Made by a program: the position numbers and the translations under genes
Assembly: GCF_900111885.1 (NCBI RefSeq)
Contig: NZ_FOKG01000004.1
Span: 289,886 to 353,885, forward strand
DNA: 64,000 nt
From: Amycolatopsis marina
Lineage (GTDB): Bacteria > Actinomycetota > Actinomycetes > Mycobacteriales > Pseudonocardiaceae
Direction: 5' to 3'
Part shown: positions 25,807 to 34,263 of the stretch, piece after piece
Position numbering within the stretch: the stretch's first letter is position 1
Layout: each line of letters opens with the position of its first letter
Notes under the pieces: generated by a model
Told to the model about the DNA's origin: nothing
Seen by the model: the letters and a program-made list of their open reading frames with translations, nothing else
The model's database searches: none

Positions 25807-26979
25807 TCACCGCTCAATGATGGCGTTTCCAGTCACGGTGCCGCTGCTCTCGTTCCAGTGGACCGCGATGTTCCCGGTCATGAAGCCGATCGGGGGCGAT
25901 GCCCCGCCGGGAAGCTTCGACACGGCGGGCTCGCCGCCCAACGGCACCACGACGAGATCGTCCTTTTCGGTCAGCCCGTACCCGGTGCCGTTGTCATCGA
26001 CTGCGGTAAGCGAGACCTTCTGCTGCTCGCCGCCGCCGACGCACTGCGACTGCTCGGCCGAGTACAGCAGTGCTGCACTGACGCCGTACTTCCCGTTCGG
26101 GCTGTTCACGGCCGTGTTGGCTATGTTGCCGCCGCTCGCACCAATGCCGGGCTCCTTCGGGCAGCTCACGGTGTACAGCACATCACCAGAATCGGCCTTC
26201 ACCATCGAGAGGGCGTCACGGTCTTCCCCGCGCCCGGAGGTGTTCTCGAGGAGAAGCAGGCCCAGTGCCCGGTCAACGACCGCCACGCCGGAGGACCCCA
26301 GGTCGAGATCCCGCGAGGTCCACCGCTCCGTGTGGAGTCCCGAGCCGTCCTTCCAGAAGGCGATGCCGTCCACCTCGCCGAAGAGCGGCTTGCGATTGCT
26401 GAGCGTCGTGTCGATCTTGCGGGTCTTCCCGTCCTCGGAAACCACCACGAAGCCGCTGTAGTCGTCGATCTGGACCGCCAGACCACTCCTGGAGCCAGCG
26501 GCGGACGTCGGGTTCGACACCTCGGCGTTGGCCACCACCTCGCCGCTGTCGATGGACAGCAGTGTGATCTTGAGGACCGGTTGCGCCTTGTCGAGCCCCG
26601 AGGCTTCGGGCACGCTCGCTTCGCTGACGGCGATTGTGTCGTTCCCGACCCAGACCTTGGTGCCGCCCTCGGCGCGGTCGTGGCTCCAGACCTCGTCGCC
26701 TTCGGCGGACCAGGCCCGGATGTTGTCGCTGTCGATGCCGATCAGACGGTCGGGAGTGACGACCACCTCCTTTTCGCCGGCGGCGACGCTCCACTCCGCG
26801 TCTCCGAACGGTTCACCCACGGGCAGCGACGGCCCCCCTGGCTGTGCGCCCTCCTCCGCCGGGGCGTTGGGGGATGCCGGAGCGGGTCCTTCCGCAGGCT
26901 CGCCGGCTCCGCTCGCGCATCCTGCGAGGGTGAGCATGGCCGCCGCGCCGATGGCTGCGATCCTCTTCATGGTCCGCAT
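25807..26979 (-). CDS. Secreted lipoprotein with beta-propeller-like repeats
   Basis: 390 aa from ATG 26979 (ATG 26970 gives MKRIAAIGAA). Signal peptide ends in the lipobox LAGC near residue 20, followed by a Pro/Ala/Glu-rich linker. The mature part has repeated beta-strand units with W and D/G turns (IRAWSAEGDEVWSHD, FVVVSEDGKTRKID), like PQQ/WD-type propellers. No enzyme motif is seen. It lies between tRNA-Thr and the decayed tRNA-Thr copy, so it may be cargo of a lost element. Function unknown. Confidence 0.7.
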   Translation of the reverse strand: MRTMKRIAAIGAAAMLTLAGCASGAGEPAEGPAPASPNAPAEEGAQPGGPSLPVGEPFGDAEWSVAAGEKEVVVTPDRLIGIDSDNIRAWSAEGDEVWSHDRAEGGTKVWVGNDTIAVSEASVPEASGLDKAQPVLKITLLSIDSGEVVANAEVSNPTSAAGSRSGLAVQIDDYSGFVVVSEDGKTRKIDTTLSNRKPLFGEVDGIAFWKDGSGLHTERWTSRDLDLGSSGVAVVDRALGLLLLENTSGRGEDRDALSMVKADSGDVLYTVSCPKEPGIGASGGNIANTAVNSPNGKYGVSAALLYSAEQSQCVGGGEQQKVSLTAVDDNGTGYGLTEKDDLVVVPLGGEPAVSKLPGGASPPIGFMTGNIAVHWNESSGTVTGNAIIER

Positions 26980-27131
26980 ACTATTTACGGCGCGCAACGA
27001 GGAATCCGCTCTCTTCGCCCCAACCACACCCCAGCACCCCAAAGCGAGCGCCCCCGATCAACGGCGCAACTGCAACGGATCGCGAGTCCGCTTCCGGGCC
27101 TTGAGTGCGCCGGTCTCAGAATCGGCGCCGT

Positions 27132-27149
27132 GAAGCCACATGTGGCTTC
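27132..27149. repeat. 18-bp perfect palindrome
   Basis: The sequence gaagccacatgtggcttc reads the same on both strands. It lies in the spacer between the lipoprotein start and tRNA-Thr, just beyond the tRNA terminator. Same size class as the palindromes at 2133, 2195, 29096 and 29126 but different sequence. Confidence 0.6.
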
Positions 27150-27161
27150 TCAAAAGGAGAA

Positions 27162-27190
27162 GCCCCCTCTCCGGAGTCCGGAAAGGGGGC
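27162..27190 (-). terminator. Terminator of tRNA-Thr
   Basis: A 13-bp stem with one mismatch (27162-27174 with 27178-27190, 3-nt loop), followed on the minus strand by a T-rich run TTCTCCTTTTGAG. It starts about 10 nt after the tRNA 3' end, as expected for a factor-independent terminator. Confidence 0.8.
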
Positions 27191-27200
27191 CTGACCTGCG

Positions 27201-27274
27201 AGCCGCCTAGGGGAATCGAACCCCTGACCTGTTCATTACGAGTGAACCGCTCTGGCCGACTGAGCTAAGGCGGC
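27201..27274 (-). tRNA. tRNA-Thr(CGT)
   Basis: 74-nt cloverleaf on the minus strand: acceptor GCCGCCT/AGGCGGC, D-arm GCTC/GAGC, anticodon stem GTTCA/TGAAC with loop CTCGTAA (anticodon CGT, reads ACG Thr), T-arm AGGGG-TTCGATT-CCCCT, discriminator T. CCA is not encoded. A 3' half copy lies at 25739-25787 in the same orientation. Confidence 0.96.
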
Positions 27275-27425
27275 AAGGGCGCGGACGGCCGCAGCCGCCC
27301 TGTCCTTCTGACACAACAGTGTAGCGGCCGACGTCTCGCGTCACCTTCGGCCCCCACTCTCGTTAGGCTGCTATGACCCCGGTCTCACTGTGACCGGCCC
27401 CGCACTTGCCTGGAGGACCCTGCTC

Positions 27426-29091
27426 ATGCGCGGACGTCTGCCCCGCACGCTGGCTTTGCCGGTCACGGCCGCCGTGCTCGCCCTCTCTGCCGCGCCCGCG
27501 CTCGCACAGGACATTCCGACAACGCCCATCCCCGAGCCGGCGAATCCGGGGCAGCCGCCGATCTCCTCGCCGCCCGCGGTGCAGCCGCTCGGCAAGGCTG
27601 TCGGCGACGCGGGCACGGCACTCGGCATGCTGCGCCTGCTCCCCAACGCGGTACCGACCAGCGCCATCCTCCCCGGCCTCGACGAGGAGTTGCCGAAGCA
27701 GTCGGCGTTCGAGGGCGGGCTCGGGCTGTCGAGCGCGCAGGCGAACTCCGAGTCGTACCTGGCCTACGAGCGGTCCATCGCGCAGTCGTCACCGTTCGGC
27801 ATCTCGGTGGCGGGCAACGCCCCGCAGGCGCCGGGATCGCTGGTGCAGACCGCGCTGCCGGACAATCCGAAGGCGGTGAAGGGCGGCCTTAAGGCGCCGG
27901 AGAACCCGCTGCTCAACGTCGGCCTGCTGGAAGGCACCGCGCACGCACGGTGGAGTTCGACGCTCGGGCCCTGTGTGGGCACCATCGCGGACTCCACCAC
28001 CTCACTGGCGAGCCTTTCGCTGCTCAACGTCATTCCGTCGATGCCGGACGCATCCCAGCTCACCGAGGCCGCGGCGCCGCTGAAGGAGGGCCTCGAGCAG
28101 TTGCCGGGGCCGCTGGCCAGCCTCGGCGGGCTGCTCGACGCCCCCGGCGACAAGGCCGACTCCGACGGCACGGGATCGGTGCTGAGCCTGCCGAACACCC
28201 TGTCCTCGCGGTCCACGGTCCGGCTGGTCGACATCAAGGGCACCGACCGCAAGGCCGTGCAGTCGATCTCGACCATGCAGGCGGCCGACATCAACATCCT
28301 CAAGGGCACCCCGCTCGGCCTGAATATCAAGGTGGCCAGCCAACCCACGCTGACGGTCACCTCCACCGGCGACAAGGACACCTCGAAAGTCGAGTACAGC
28401 GCGCCGGTGCTCACGGTCGAGCGCGGCGGCGAGGAGCTGTTCACGCTCGACGCCGCGAACCCGACCAAGGACGTGCCGATCGGCATTCCGCTGCCCGAAC
28501 TGGGATCGGTTCCCGGCTTCGAGAACTTCGAGAAGATCCCGGTGGTCGGTGCTGGTCAAGACGGCCTCGGACGGGCTGAAGCCACTCAACGACGCCGCGA
28601 AGGGCTTCGTGCTCGACCTCGGTGTGCTGCGACTGTCCATCGCCGGACTGGACGAGAAGGGGATGGACATGACCGACCCCTTCAAGGGCTACCAGCTCGG
28701 TGCCTCCGCGCGGATGCTCGACCTGCAGATCCTGCCGACGAAACTGCTCAAGGACTCCCTGCCGGAGGACGCGGCGAAGAACCTGCCCTCCTCCCTCGCG
28801 CAGCTGTCCCTCGGCGAGCAGGTCGCGAGGGCCTACGCCCCCGAGGGCGGAGTCGAATGCGGCACCACGGCACCGCCGACCACCGCCCCGCCCGGTGGCG
28901 GTGAGCAGCCGGGAGTCCCGGACAAGCTGGCGCAGACGAGCGCCGCGTACTCGGCCGTGCCGATGTTCTGGACCGGAACCGCGATGCTGCTGGCCGGCGT
29001 GGTGCTGGTTGCAGCCCTGCCCGGCCGCCGCAGGTTCGGCACCGCCACGGTGACGCCGCCCGTCAAGCCCTCCCCGCACCCCCGCGACTGA
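27426..29091 (+). pseudogene. Secreted cell-surface protein gene, split by a frameshift
   Basis: ATG 27426 (GGAGGA upstream) opens with a signal peptide (RTLALPVTAAVLALSAAPALA) and reads in one frame to about 28545. The reading then continues in the next frame from about 28549 (VLVKTASDGLKPLNDAAKG) to 29091. One surplus base near 28545-28550 (ggtggtcggtgctgg) explains it: removing it gives one protein of about 555 aa. The first frame would otherwise run on to 28904 as low-quality Arg-rich sequence. The end has a Pro/Thr linker, a membrane helix (WTGTAMLLAGVVLVAALPG) and a basic tail, typical of a wall- or membrane-anchored protein. No domain recognised. Real mutation or assembly error cannot be told apart here. 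Confidence 0.7.
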
Positions 29092-29095
29092 CGGT

Positions 29096-29146
29096 CCCCA
29101 ATGTGGCATTGGGGTACTTCAACGTCCCCAATGCCACATTGGGGAC
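29096..29146. repeat. Pair of 19-bp palindromes in inverted arrangement
   Basis: CCCCAATG-tgg-CATTGGGG (29096-29114) and CCCCAATG-cca-CATTGGGG (29126-29144) are exact reverse complements. They can each fold, or pair with each other into a long hairpin. They fill the short gap between two convergent genes and could act as a two-way terminator. Same class as the palindromes near 2133 and 27132. Confidence 0.75.
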
Positions 29147-29160
29147 ATCCCGGCTGGCGG

Positions 29161-30354
29161 TCAGCCCTGGCGCAGCGTGGTCACCATCGCCTCGACGGCG
29201 ATCCGGGGCTTGACGTTCCAGCCGATGGCGTCGCGGCAGGCCAGGACCGCCTCCAGCCTGCGCAGGGTCGATTCCGCCGACCACTCCGCCGCGGCCTTCG
29301 CGCTCTGCTCGGCGTGGTCGGGATGGATGAGCCGTGCGGCCGACCGGCTGCTGGTCACCAGCACATCCCGGTAGAAGCCGGCCAGATCCACCAAGGCGAG
29401 GTCCAGCGTGTCGCGCTGGGTCCGGGTGGCCCTGGACTTCTGCTTCTTCTCCAGCTGCCGCACCGCGGCATCCGCCGCCCGTTTCGCCGAAGCGACACCC
29501 TTACCCGTGCCACCGGAGCCCATCGCCGTGCGGACGGCGTCCTGCTCGGTCTCGTCGCGGGCCTTGCTCTCCTCCGAGGCGTCCACCTCGGCCGTCTTGA
29601 TCAGCTCGTCAGCACAGGCGAAGACGTCTGACGGCCTGCGCAGGCCGAGCGGGATCCGCAGGACCGCCGCACGGCGCTGACGGGCGTTGTCGTCGGTGGC
29701 CAGCCGCCTGGCCCTGCCCACGTGCCCACCGCACACCGAAGCGGCCCATTCGGCTCGGTCGGCGGGCACGCCGTCGCGTTCGGTGAGCACTCGTGCGATC
29801 GCCTCGGGCGGCGGGGTCCGCAGGGTCACCAGCCTGCAGCGTGAGCGGATCGTCACCGAGACGTCCTCGGGATGGTCCGAAGGCGCACAGAGCAGGAAGA
29901 CCGTCCGCTCCGGCGGCTCCTCGACCGCCTTGAGCAGCGCATTGGAGGCGCCCTCGGTCAACCGGTCGGCATCCTCGATGATCACGACCTGCCACCGGCC
30001 GGTGCTGGGGCGGCGGGCGGCGGACTGCACCAGCGAGCGCATCTCGGCGACCGAGATCGACAGTCCCTCCGGCACCACGAGCCGCACGTCCGCGTGCGTT
30101 CCGGCCAACGCCGTACGGCAGCCGGGACACTGCCCGCACCCCGTACCGATCATGCACTGCAGCGCCGCGGCGAAGGTCCGCGCGGCCACCGACCGGCCTG
30201 AGCCGGGCGGCCCGGTGAACAGCCATGCATGGGTCATGCCACCCGCCGCCACCGACTCGCCCGCCACCAGGCTCGCCGCCGACTCCGCCGCGGCGGACAG
30301 CACCTCGATGGCGGGCTCCTGTCCTACCAGCTGCGACCAAACAGGTGCCGTCAC
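29161..30354 (-). CDS. holB: DNA polymerase III subunit delta'
   Basis: 397 aa clamp-loader subunit. GTG 30354 overlaps the upstream stop (GTGA). P-loop region GPPGSGRS (48-55) has Arg in place of the catalytic Lys, as expected for delta', which does not hydrolyse ATP. A zinc module follows with Cys at 67, 73, 76 and 79, then IIEDADRLTEGASNALLK and a PPERTVFLL segment containing the clamp-loader core. The C-terminal third is helical and Lys/Ala-rich. Orthologue of Rv3644c. Translationally coupled to the MFS/kinase fusion upstream. Confidence 0.92.
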   Translation of the reverse strand: MTAPVWSQLVGQEPAIEVLSAAAESAASLVAGESVAAGGMTHAWLFTGPPGSGRSVAARTFAAALQCMIGTGCGQCPGCRTALAGTHADVRLVVPEGLSISVAEMRSLVQSAARRPSTGRWQVVIIEDADRLTEGASNALLKAVEEPPERTVFLLCAPSDHPEDVSVTIRSRCRLVTLRTPPPEAIARVLTERDGVPADRAEWAASVCGGHVGRARRLATDDNARQRRAAVLRIPLGLRRPSDVFACADELIKTAEVDASEESKARDETEQDAVRTAMGSGGTGKGVASAKRAADAAVRQLEKKQKSRATRTQRDTLDLALVDLAGFYRDVLVTSSRSAARLIHPDHAEQSAKAAAEWSAESTLRRLEAVLACRDAIGWNVKPRIAVEAMVTTLRQG

Positions 30355-32543
30355 CTTGCCTCCGACTTCGTCCCGGTCGATGTGTCCTTGCCCGGCTGGA
30401 CCGGCGCGTCCTCGGAGGCCGGTCCCAGCCCGGTAATTCTGCCGACCAGGACGGCCTGAACCGCGGTCCGGACCCGCTCCGACACCTCGTCGGCCGTGCC
30501 GTCGGCGTCCACGACCACGTAACGATCGGGATCGGCTGCCGCCATCTCGGCGAGCACGTGCTGCACCTGCCACTGGTTGCCGCCCGGTATCGGCCGGTCC
30601 GGCACACCATTGCCCGAGTCGGCGTCGAGCAGCACGGTAACGTCGGGACGCAGCCGGTTGGTCGCCCAGTCCGCGAGGCCCTCGAGTTCCTCCGCGTCCA
30701 GTCCAGCCACCGCGGACAGATGCGCGAGCGGCGAGTCGACGAAGCGTTCCATCACCACGACGGAACCGGAATCCAGCGCAGGGCGCACGTCGCGCTCGAC
30801 GATGTCCGCCCGCACGGCGGCGGCGGCCAGCGCCTGTGCCCGTGCCCCGGAAAGCGACGCGCCGTTGACCAGCGCGGCCAGCCGCTTGTCGTCCAGTGCC
30901 GGATCCGCCGCGAGCACGACCTGACGGGACCCCTTGCGCAGCCAGTCGGCCAGCCGGGACGCCTGGTCCGCCGTGTCGGTCGCGGTGGCACCCTCTACCG
31001 CGATCAACAGTCCGTTGACCCTGCGCGGCCGCCTGCGCAGGGCGTTGCGCAGGTCGGCCATGATCGGCTCGGTGCGCCTCGAGTCCATCTGCCGGTAGGC
31101 CACGACGCCGACCAGCGCGGCGAGCAGGCCGGCCACCAGCAGCACCGGCCGCGTTCCGTCGATGATGATCGTGTTGCCCCACACGGGAACCCGCCGAGGC
31201 TGCACGAGTCCGATCAACAACGGCACGGTTGCGGTCGTACCGAAGATGATGATCTTCATCAGCGACTGGTAGATCGCGTTGATCCGGCCGCGGATCGAAT
31301 CGTCGACCTGCGAGCCGATGATCGTGACCCCGGTGAGGAAAGCTCCGCCCGCGCACGCGCCCACGACCGAAACGGCGATCAGCGCGATGGCCAGGTGCGG
31401 CGAAAGCGCGACGATGATCAGCGCCAGCCCGGCGAGCACGATCCCGATGCCGAACAGCCGGTCATGCGGCAGTCTTCGCGCCAGCTTCGGCGCACCGGCA
31501 AGGCCGACGGCCGCACCGAGGAACACGGCGACGAACAACAGTCCGAAGGCGGCGTCACCGCCACCGAGACTCGACGAGTACGGCTTGGCGGAACCGATCA
31601 CCGCCCCGCCTGCGGCGAACGCCCCGACCATGCCGATCAGCAGACCCCGGATCAGCGGCGTCGTCCGGATGAAGCGGGCCCCGTCCCGCATCATGCTCAG
31701 GAACCCCTGCGACGTGTCCTCGTCGCCGTCGTCCTTCGGCTTCGGCTTGGGCGCCGCGGTCGGCACGGAGTGCACGCCGCGCAGCGACAGCTCGGGGATG
31801 CGCGCGATGAGCAGCGCACTGGCCAGGTAGAGCAGTCCGTTGATGACCACGACGATCTTCGCGATACCGAACTCGCCCAGCACGTCCGGTGGCAGGTGCA
31901 GCGTGGTCTGGATGCCGGTGAGAACCGAGTAGAGGCCCGCGCCGGTGACGACCGCGAGCCCGTAGGTCATCACCATACCGAGCTGGTTCGCGGTTTCCAC
32001 CTGGTCGGGCCTGCGCAGCAGATTGGGCACCGCGGCGTCTTTGGACGGGATCCACATCATCGCGGCCGAGCCGACCAGGAAGTTGCCGATGAACAGCCAC
32101 AGCGGGGTGCCGACGAACGCGATGGAGAGCAACAGCCCGCAGCGCAGCAGATCTGCGGCGATCATCACCTTGCGCCGGTCCAACCGGTCCGCGAGCAGCC
32201 CACCGAGCGGAGCGAAGAGCAGGCCCGGCAGCAGGTTGGTGAGCACCACACCGGCGAACGCGAAGTTCTGCGCGGTGTAGTTCTCGGTGAACTTGGTGAC
32301 GAGTCCGGTCAGCGCCAGCAACGACAGCCAGTCGGCGACGCTGCACAGGTACGTAACGCCCCACAGCCTTCGGAACGGCCGGATCGCAAGAACGCGCCGC
32401 ACCCGATGCACCGTCGACGTTTCCGTACCGCCCGGCGCGCCGGCGTCAGCACCGTGAGCAGCGTCGGCAGCGCCGACCGCTTCGTCCGCTCGACTTCCCT
32501 CGCTGATGCGCCCACCCCACAAAATCCGCACGCGCCGGTTCAC
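30351..32543 (-). CDS. MFS transporter fused to degenerate dTMP-kinase-like domain
   Basis: 730 aa. Residues about 50-485 form a 12-helix MFS transporter with the motif-A-like loop LLADRLDRRKVM. Residues about 508-710 resemble thymidylate kinase. MFS/dTMP-kinase fusions are known in actinobacteria. Here the P-loop position reads EGATATDTA (517-525), lacking the G-K-S/T needed for ATP, and the DRY motif is ERFVDSPLAH. The kinase half is therefore probably not catalytic, and a separate tmk should exist elsewhere. GTG 32543 is the longest start; later GTGs are possible. It sits upstream of holB, where many bacteria keep tmk. Transported substrate unknown. Confidence 0.82.
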   Translation of the reverse strand: MNRRVRILWGGRISEGSRADEAVGAADAAHGADAGAPGGTETSTVHRVRRVLAIRPFRRLWGVTYLCSVADWLSLLALTGLVTKFTENYTAQNFAFAGVVLTNLLPGLLFAPLGGLLADRLDRRKVMIAADLLRCGLLLSIAFVGTPLWLFIGNFLVGSAAMMWIPSKDAAVPNLLRRPDQVETANQLGMVMTYGLAVVTGAGLYSVLTGIQTTLHLPPDVLGEFGIAKIVVVINGLLYLASALLIARIPELSLRGVHSVPTAAPKPKPKDDGDEDTSQGFLSMMRDGARFIRTTPLIRGLLIGMVGAFAAGGAVIGSAKPYSSSLGGGDAAFGLLFVAVFLGAAVGLAGAPKLARRLPHDRLFGIGIVLAGLALIIVALSPHLAIALIAVSVVGACAGGAFLTGVTIIGSQVDDSIRGRINAIYQSLMKIIIFGTTATVPLLIGLVQPRRVPVWGNTIIIDGTRPVLLVAGLLAALVGVVAYRQMDSRRTEPIMADLRNALRRRPRRVNGLLIAVEGATATDTADQASRLADWLRKGSRQVVLAADPALDDKRLAALVNGASLSGARAQALAAAAVRADIVERDVRPALDSGSVVVMERFVDSPLAHLSAVAGLDAEELEGLADWATNRLRPDVTVLLDADSGNGVPDRPIPGGNQWQVQHVLAEMAAADPDRYVVVDADGTADEVSERVRTAVQAVLVGRITGLGPASEDAPVQPGKDTSTGTKSEAR

Positions 32544-32684
32544 CCGTCGGTGCGGTCAGGGTATCCCGCGCTTCACCCGAACAGCCGTAGGGCTCGGTCA
32601 ATGAGCCGGATCCGAGGAACCTCCAGTGCACGTCACAGGTTCCCGTTACCGGCCGGAGATATGCCATTGCAGGGCGTTAACGAA

Positions 32685-33236
32685 CTAGTTGAATATCCCC
32701 GAAACGCTACTGAACAGACTCGAGATCAATTGAATGATCAGAATGCCGAACACCACAAGCAGAATGATTGCCAGTGCCACCCCGGCCGATCCGCTCGACG
32801 GCTTGCGCATGACCGGATCGCCGGACGAGGCGCGTTCCGTCTGCGCTCTGCCCTGCCTCGTCCGCAGTGCCTGACGCATCCGGGTGGTCTGCACGGACGT
32901 GCCACTCTGTTGTTGAGCCAGCATGCCAAGTGGCGGCTGGGCCGCAGGTGCGCGCTGCGCGGCTGCTGGACGGGGGACGGCACGCAGCGGCCCCGTGGAC
33001 GCGTCCTGCTCCTGACTGAGAGCGGCGTCGACCATCCCACGGACCACCTCCGGATCCGGTTCCACCGGCTCGGCGATCTCCACCTCGACGAAGTCGTCCG
33101 GTGTGTAGTCCCGGATGCCGGAGCCGGAACTGACTCCGGTGACCAGCCCGGCGAGCGGGTCGGGAAACGCGGGCGGGGGCGAAGGTGCCTGCGTACCGTC
33201 CGGGCTGAACCGGGCGTCCGTTGCCACCGTCACCAC
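32685..33236 (-). CDS. Tail-anchored hypothetical membrane protein
   Basis: 183 aa, starting with closely spaced GTGs (first at 33236). The N-terminal 150 residues are Pro/Gln/Glu-rich and likely disordered, with an acidic stretch (DDFVEVEIAEPVEPDPE). One hydrophobic helix (about 152-174) lies at the very C-terminus. No signal peptide, so the bulk is cytoplasmic. No family recognised. Lies 141 bp upstream of the MFS/kinase gene. Confidence 0.6.
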   Translation of the reverse strand: MVTVATDARFSPDGTQAPSPPPAFPDPLAGLVTGVSSGSGIRDYTPDDFVEVEIAEPVEPDPEVVRGMVDAALSQEQDASTGPLRAVPRPAAAQRAPAAQPPLGMLAQQQSGTSVQTTRMRQALRTRQGRAQTERASSGDPVMRKPSSGSAGVALAIILLVVFGILIIQLISSLFSSVSGIFN

Positions 33237-33395
33237 TCCCTGTCACCACAAGCTCGGGCATTACCTGGAACCTCCAGGGTAGTGGCCAAGAGCGCCCCGA
33301 AGGCGGTTCACGAGCACGAACCTGGACCGATTTCCGCGCCACACCGTCTGCAAGCCGAGAAGTGGGCGGAGTCAAACCCCTGACCGACCGGGCAA

Positions 33396-34199
33396 CTACG
33401 ACAGGCCAACCTGCCCTCCTGCCCCGTAGTGCCGCACCATCTGGACGATCCACTGTTCGGCCCTGGCGCGTGTCGCGGGCGCGAACCAGAACACCCAGTG
33501 CCCGCTGGGGTCGATGGCCGTCGCCAGCAGGTAGCGGCCGAGGTCGTTGTCCAGCAGGCCCATCGAGCCGTGCGGGTGCTCGGCGATGATCGTGTCCCGT
33601 ACGGTCAGGTCCACCAGAACCGTGCCGAGCCGAGGACGGTTCGCCGCTTCCCTGACCGACGCAAGCAGGGGTCCGTGCCTGCCCGGGATGACTCCACGCT
33701 CGTCCGCGTGGATCTCGATGACCTCGCCGGGGCCGCCGGGCGGGTCCGGCAGGTCGTCGAGCGCCCACTCGGCGATGCCGCGTAGCGCGCCTGCCCGCAG
33801 CGTGGCCTGTTCCCCGGACACCGTCAGCACCGCCGCGTTGTCCTCGTCGCCGAAGAAGCGGACCTCCAACGGGTCACTGCGGTCGGCGAAGACACCGGTG
33901 ACGACTCCGCGGATGAACCCTCCGCGAAAGGCCCGGTAGAGCCCGACCGCCTCCGGTGCGATGCTCCCGTCCTTGGCGACCAGACCCAGCGCCGCCATTC
34001 CGGCGACGAACCGCGTGTAGGCCTCCGCCTCGGCGACCAGGTCTCCACCGTCCGGCGGCGGCTGGTCACCGAAGACGGCGGGCAGACAGAAGTCCGGGTC
34101 CAGGTACTCCATCGGCGACGGCCGCCGAGGCACGACCTGACGCAACGGCGCGATGATCTCGTCGACAAGCTCGAAGACGGTCTGCGTTGAATTGCTCAC
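33396..34199 (-). CDS. EspG-like / ESX-associated hypothetical protein
   Basis: 267 aa from GTG 34199 (VSNSTQTVFELVDEI); upstream TTG and GTG codons are alternatives. The C-terminal part DLGRYLLATAIDPSGHWVFW followed by FAPATRARAEQWI parallels the GRY...W...APAD end of the two EspG copies at 11.6-13.5 kb. The middle helical segment (GLYRAFRGGFIRGVVTGVF) is also EspG-like. It is more divergent and has no PPE-like gene beside it, so the assignment is tentative. Flanked by topA and the tail-anchored protein. Confidence 0.55.
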   Translation of the reverse strand: MSNSTQTVFELVDEIIAPLRQVVPRRPSPMEYLDPDFCLPAVFGDQPPPDGGDLVAEAEAYTRFVAGMAALGLVAKDGSIAPEAVGLYRAFRGGFIRGVVTGVFADRSDPLEVRFFGDEDNAAVLTVSGEQATLRAGALRGIAEWALDDLPDPPGGPGEVIEIHADERGVIPGRHGPLLASVREAANRPRLGTVLVDLTVRDTIIAEHPHGSMGLLDNDLGRYLLATAIDPSGHWVFWFAPATRARAEQWIVQMVRHYGAGGQVGLS

Positions 34200-34263
34200 C
34201 CGCACAGTGAACAACAGAACACCGACAGTTTGCTCGAACAGGCGTTCGACCTGCGATGTCGGG

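Noticed and set aside
26970..27200. Second tRNA next to tRNA-Thr
   Set aside because: No second cloverleaf; the structures there are the terminator stem and a palindrome.
30225..33383. 1052-codon plus-strand open frame opposite the MFS/kinase and holB
   Set aside because: Low-complexity Arg/His/Asp product with no start site or family; antisense shadow.
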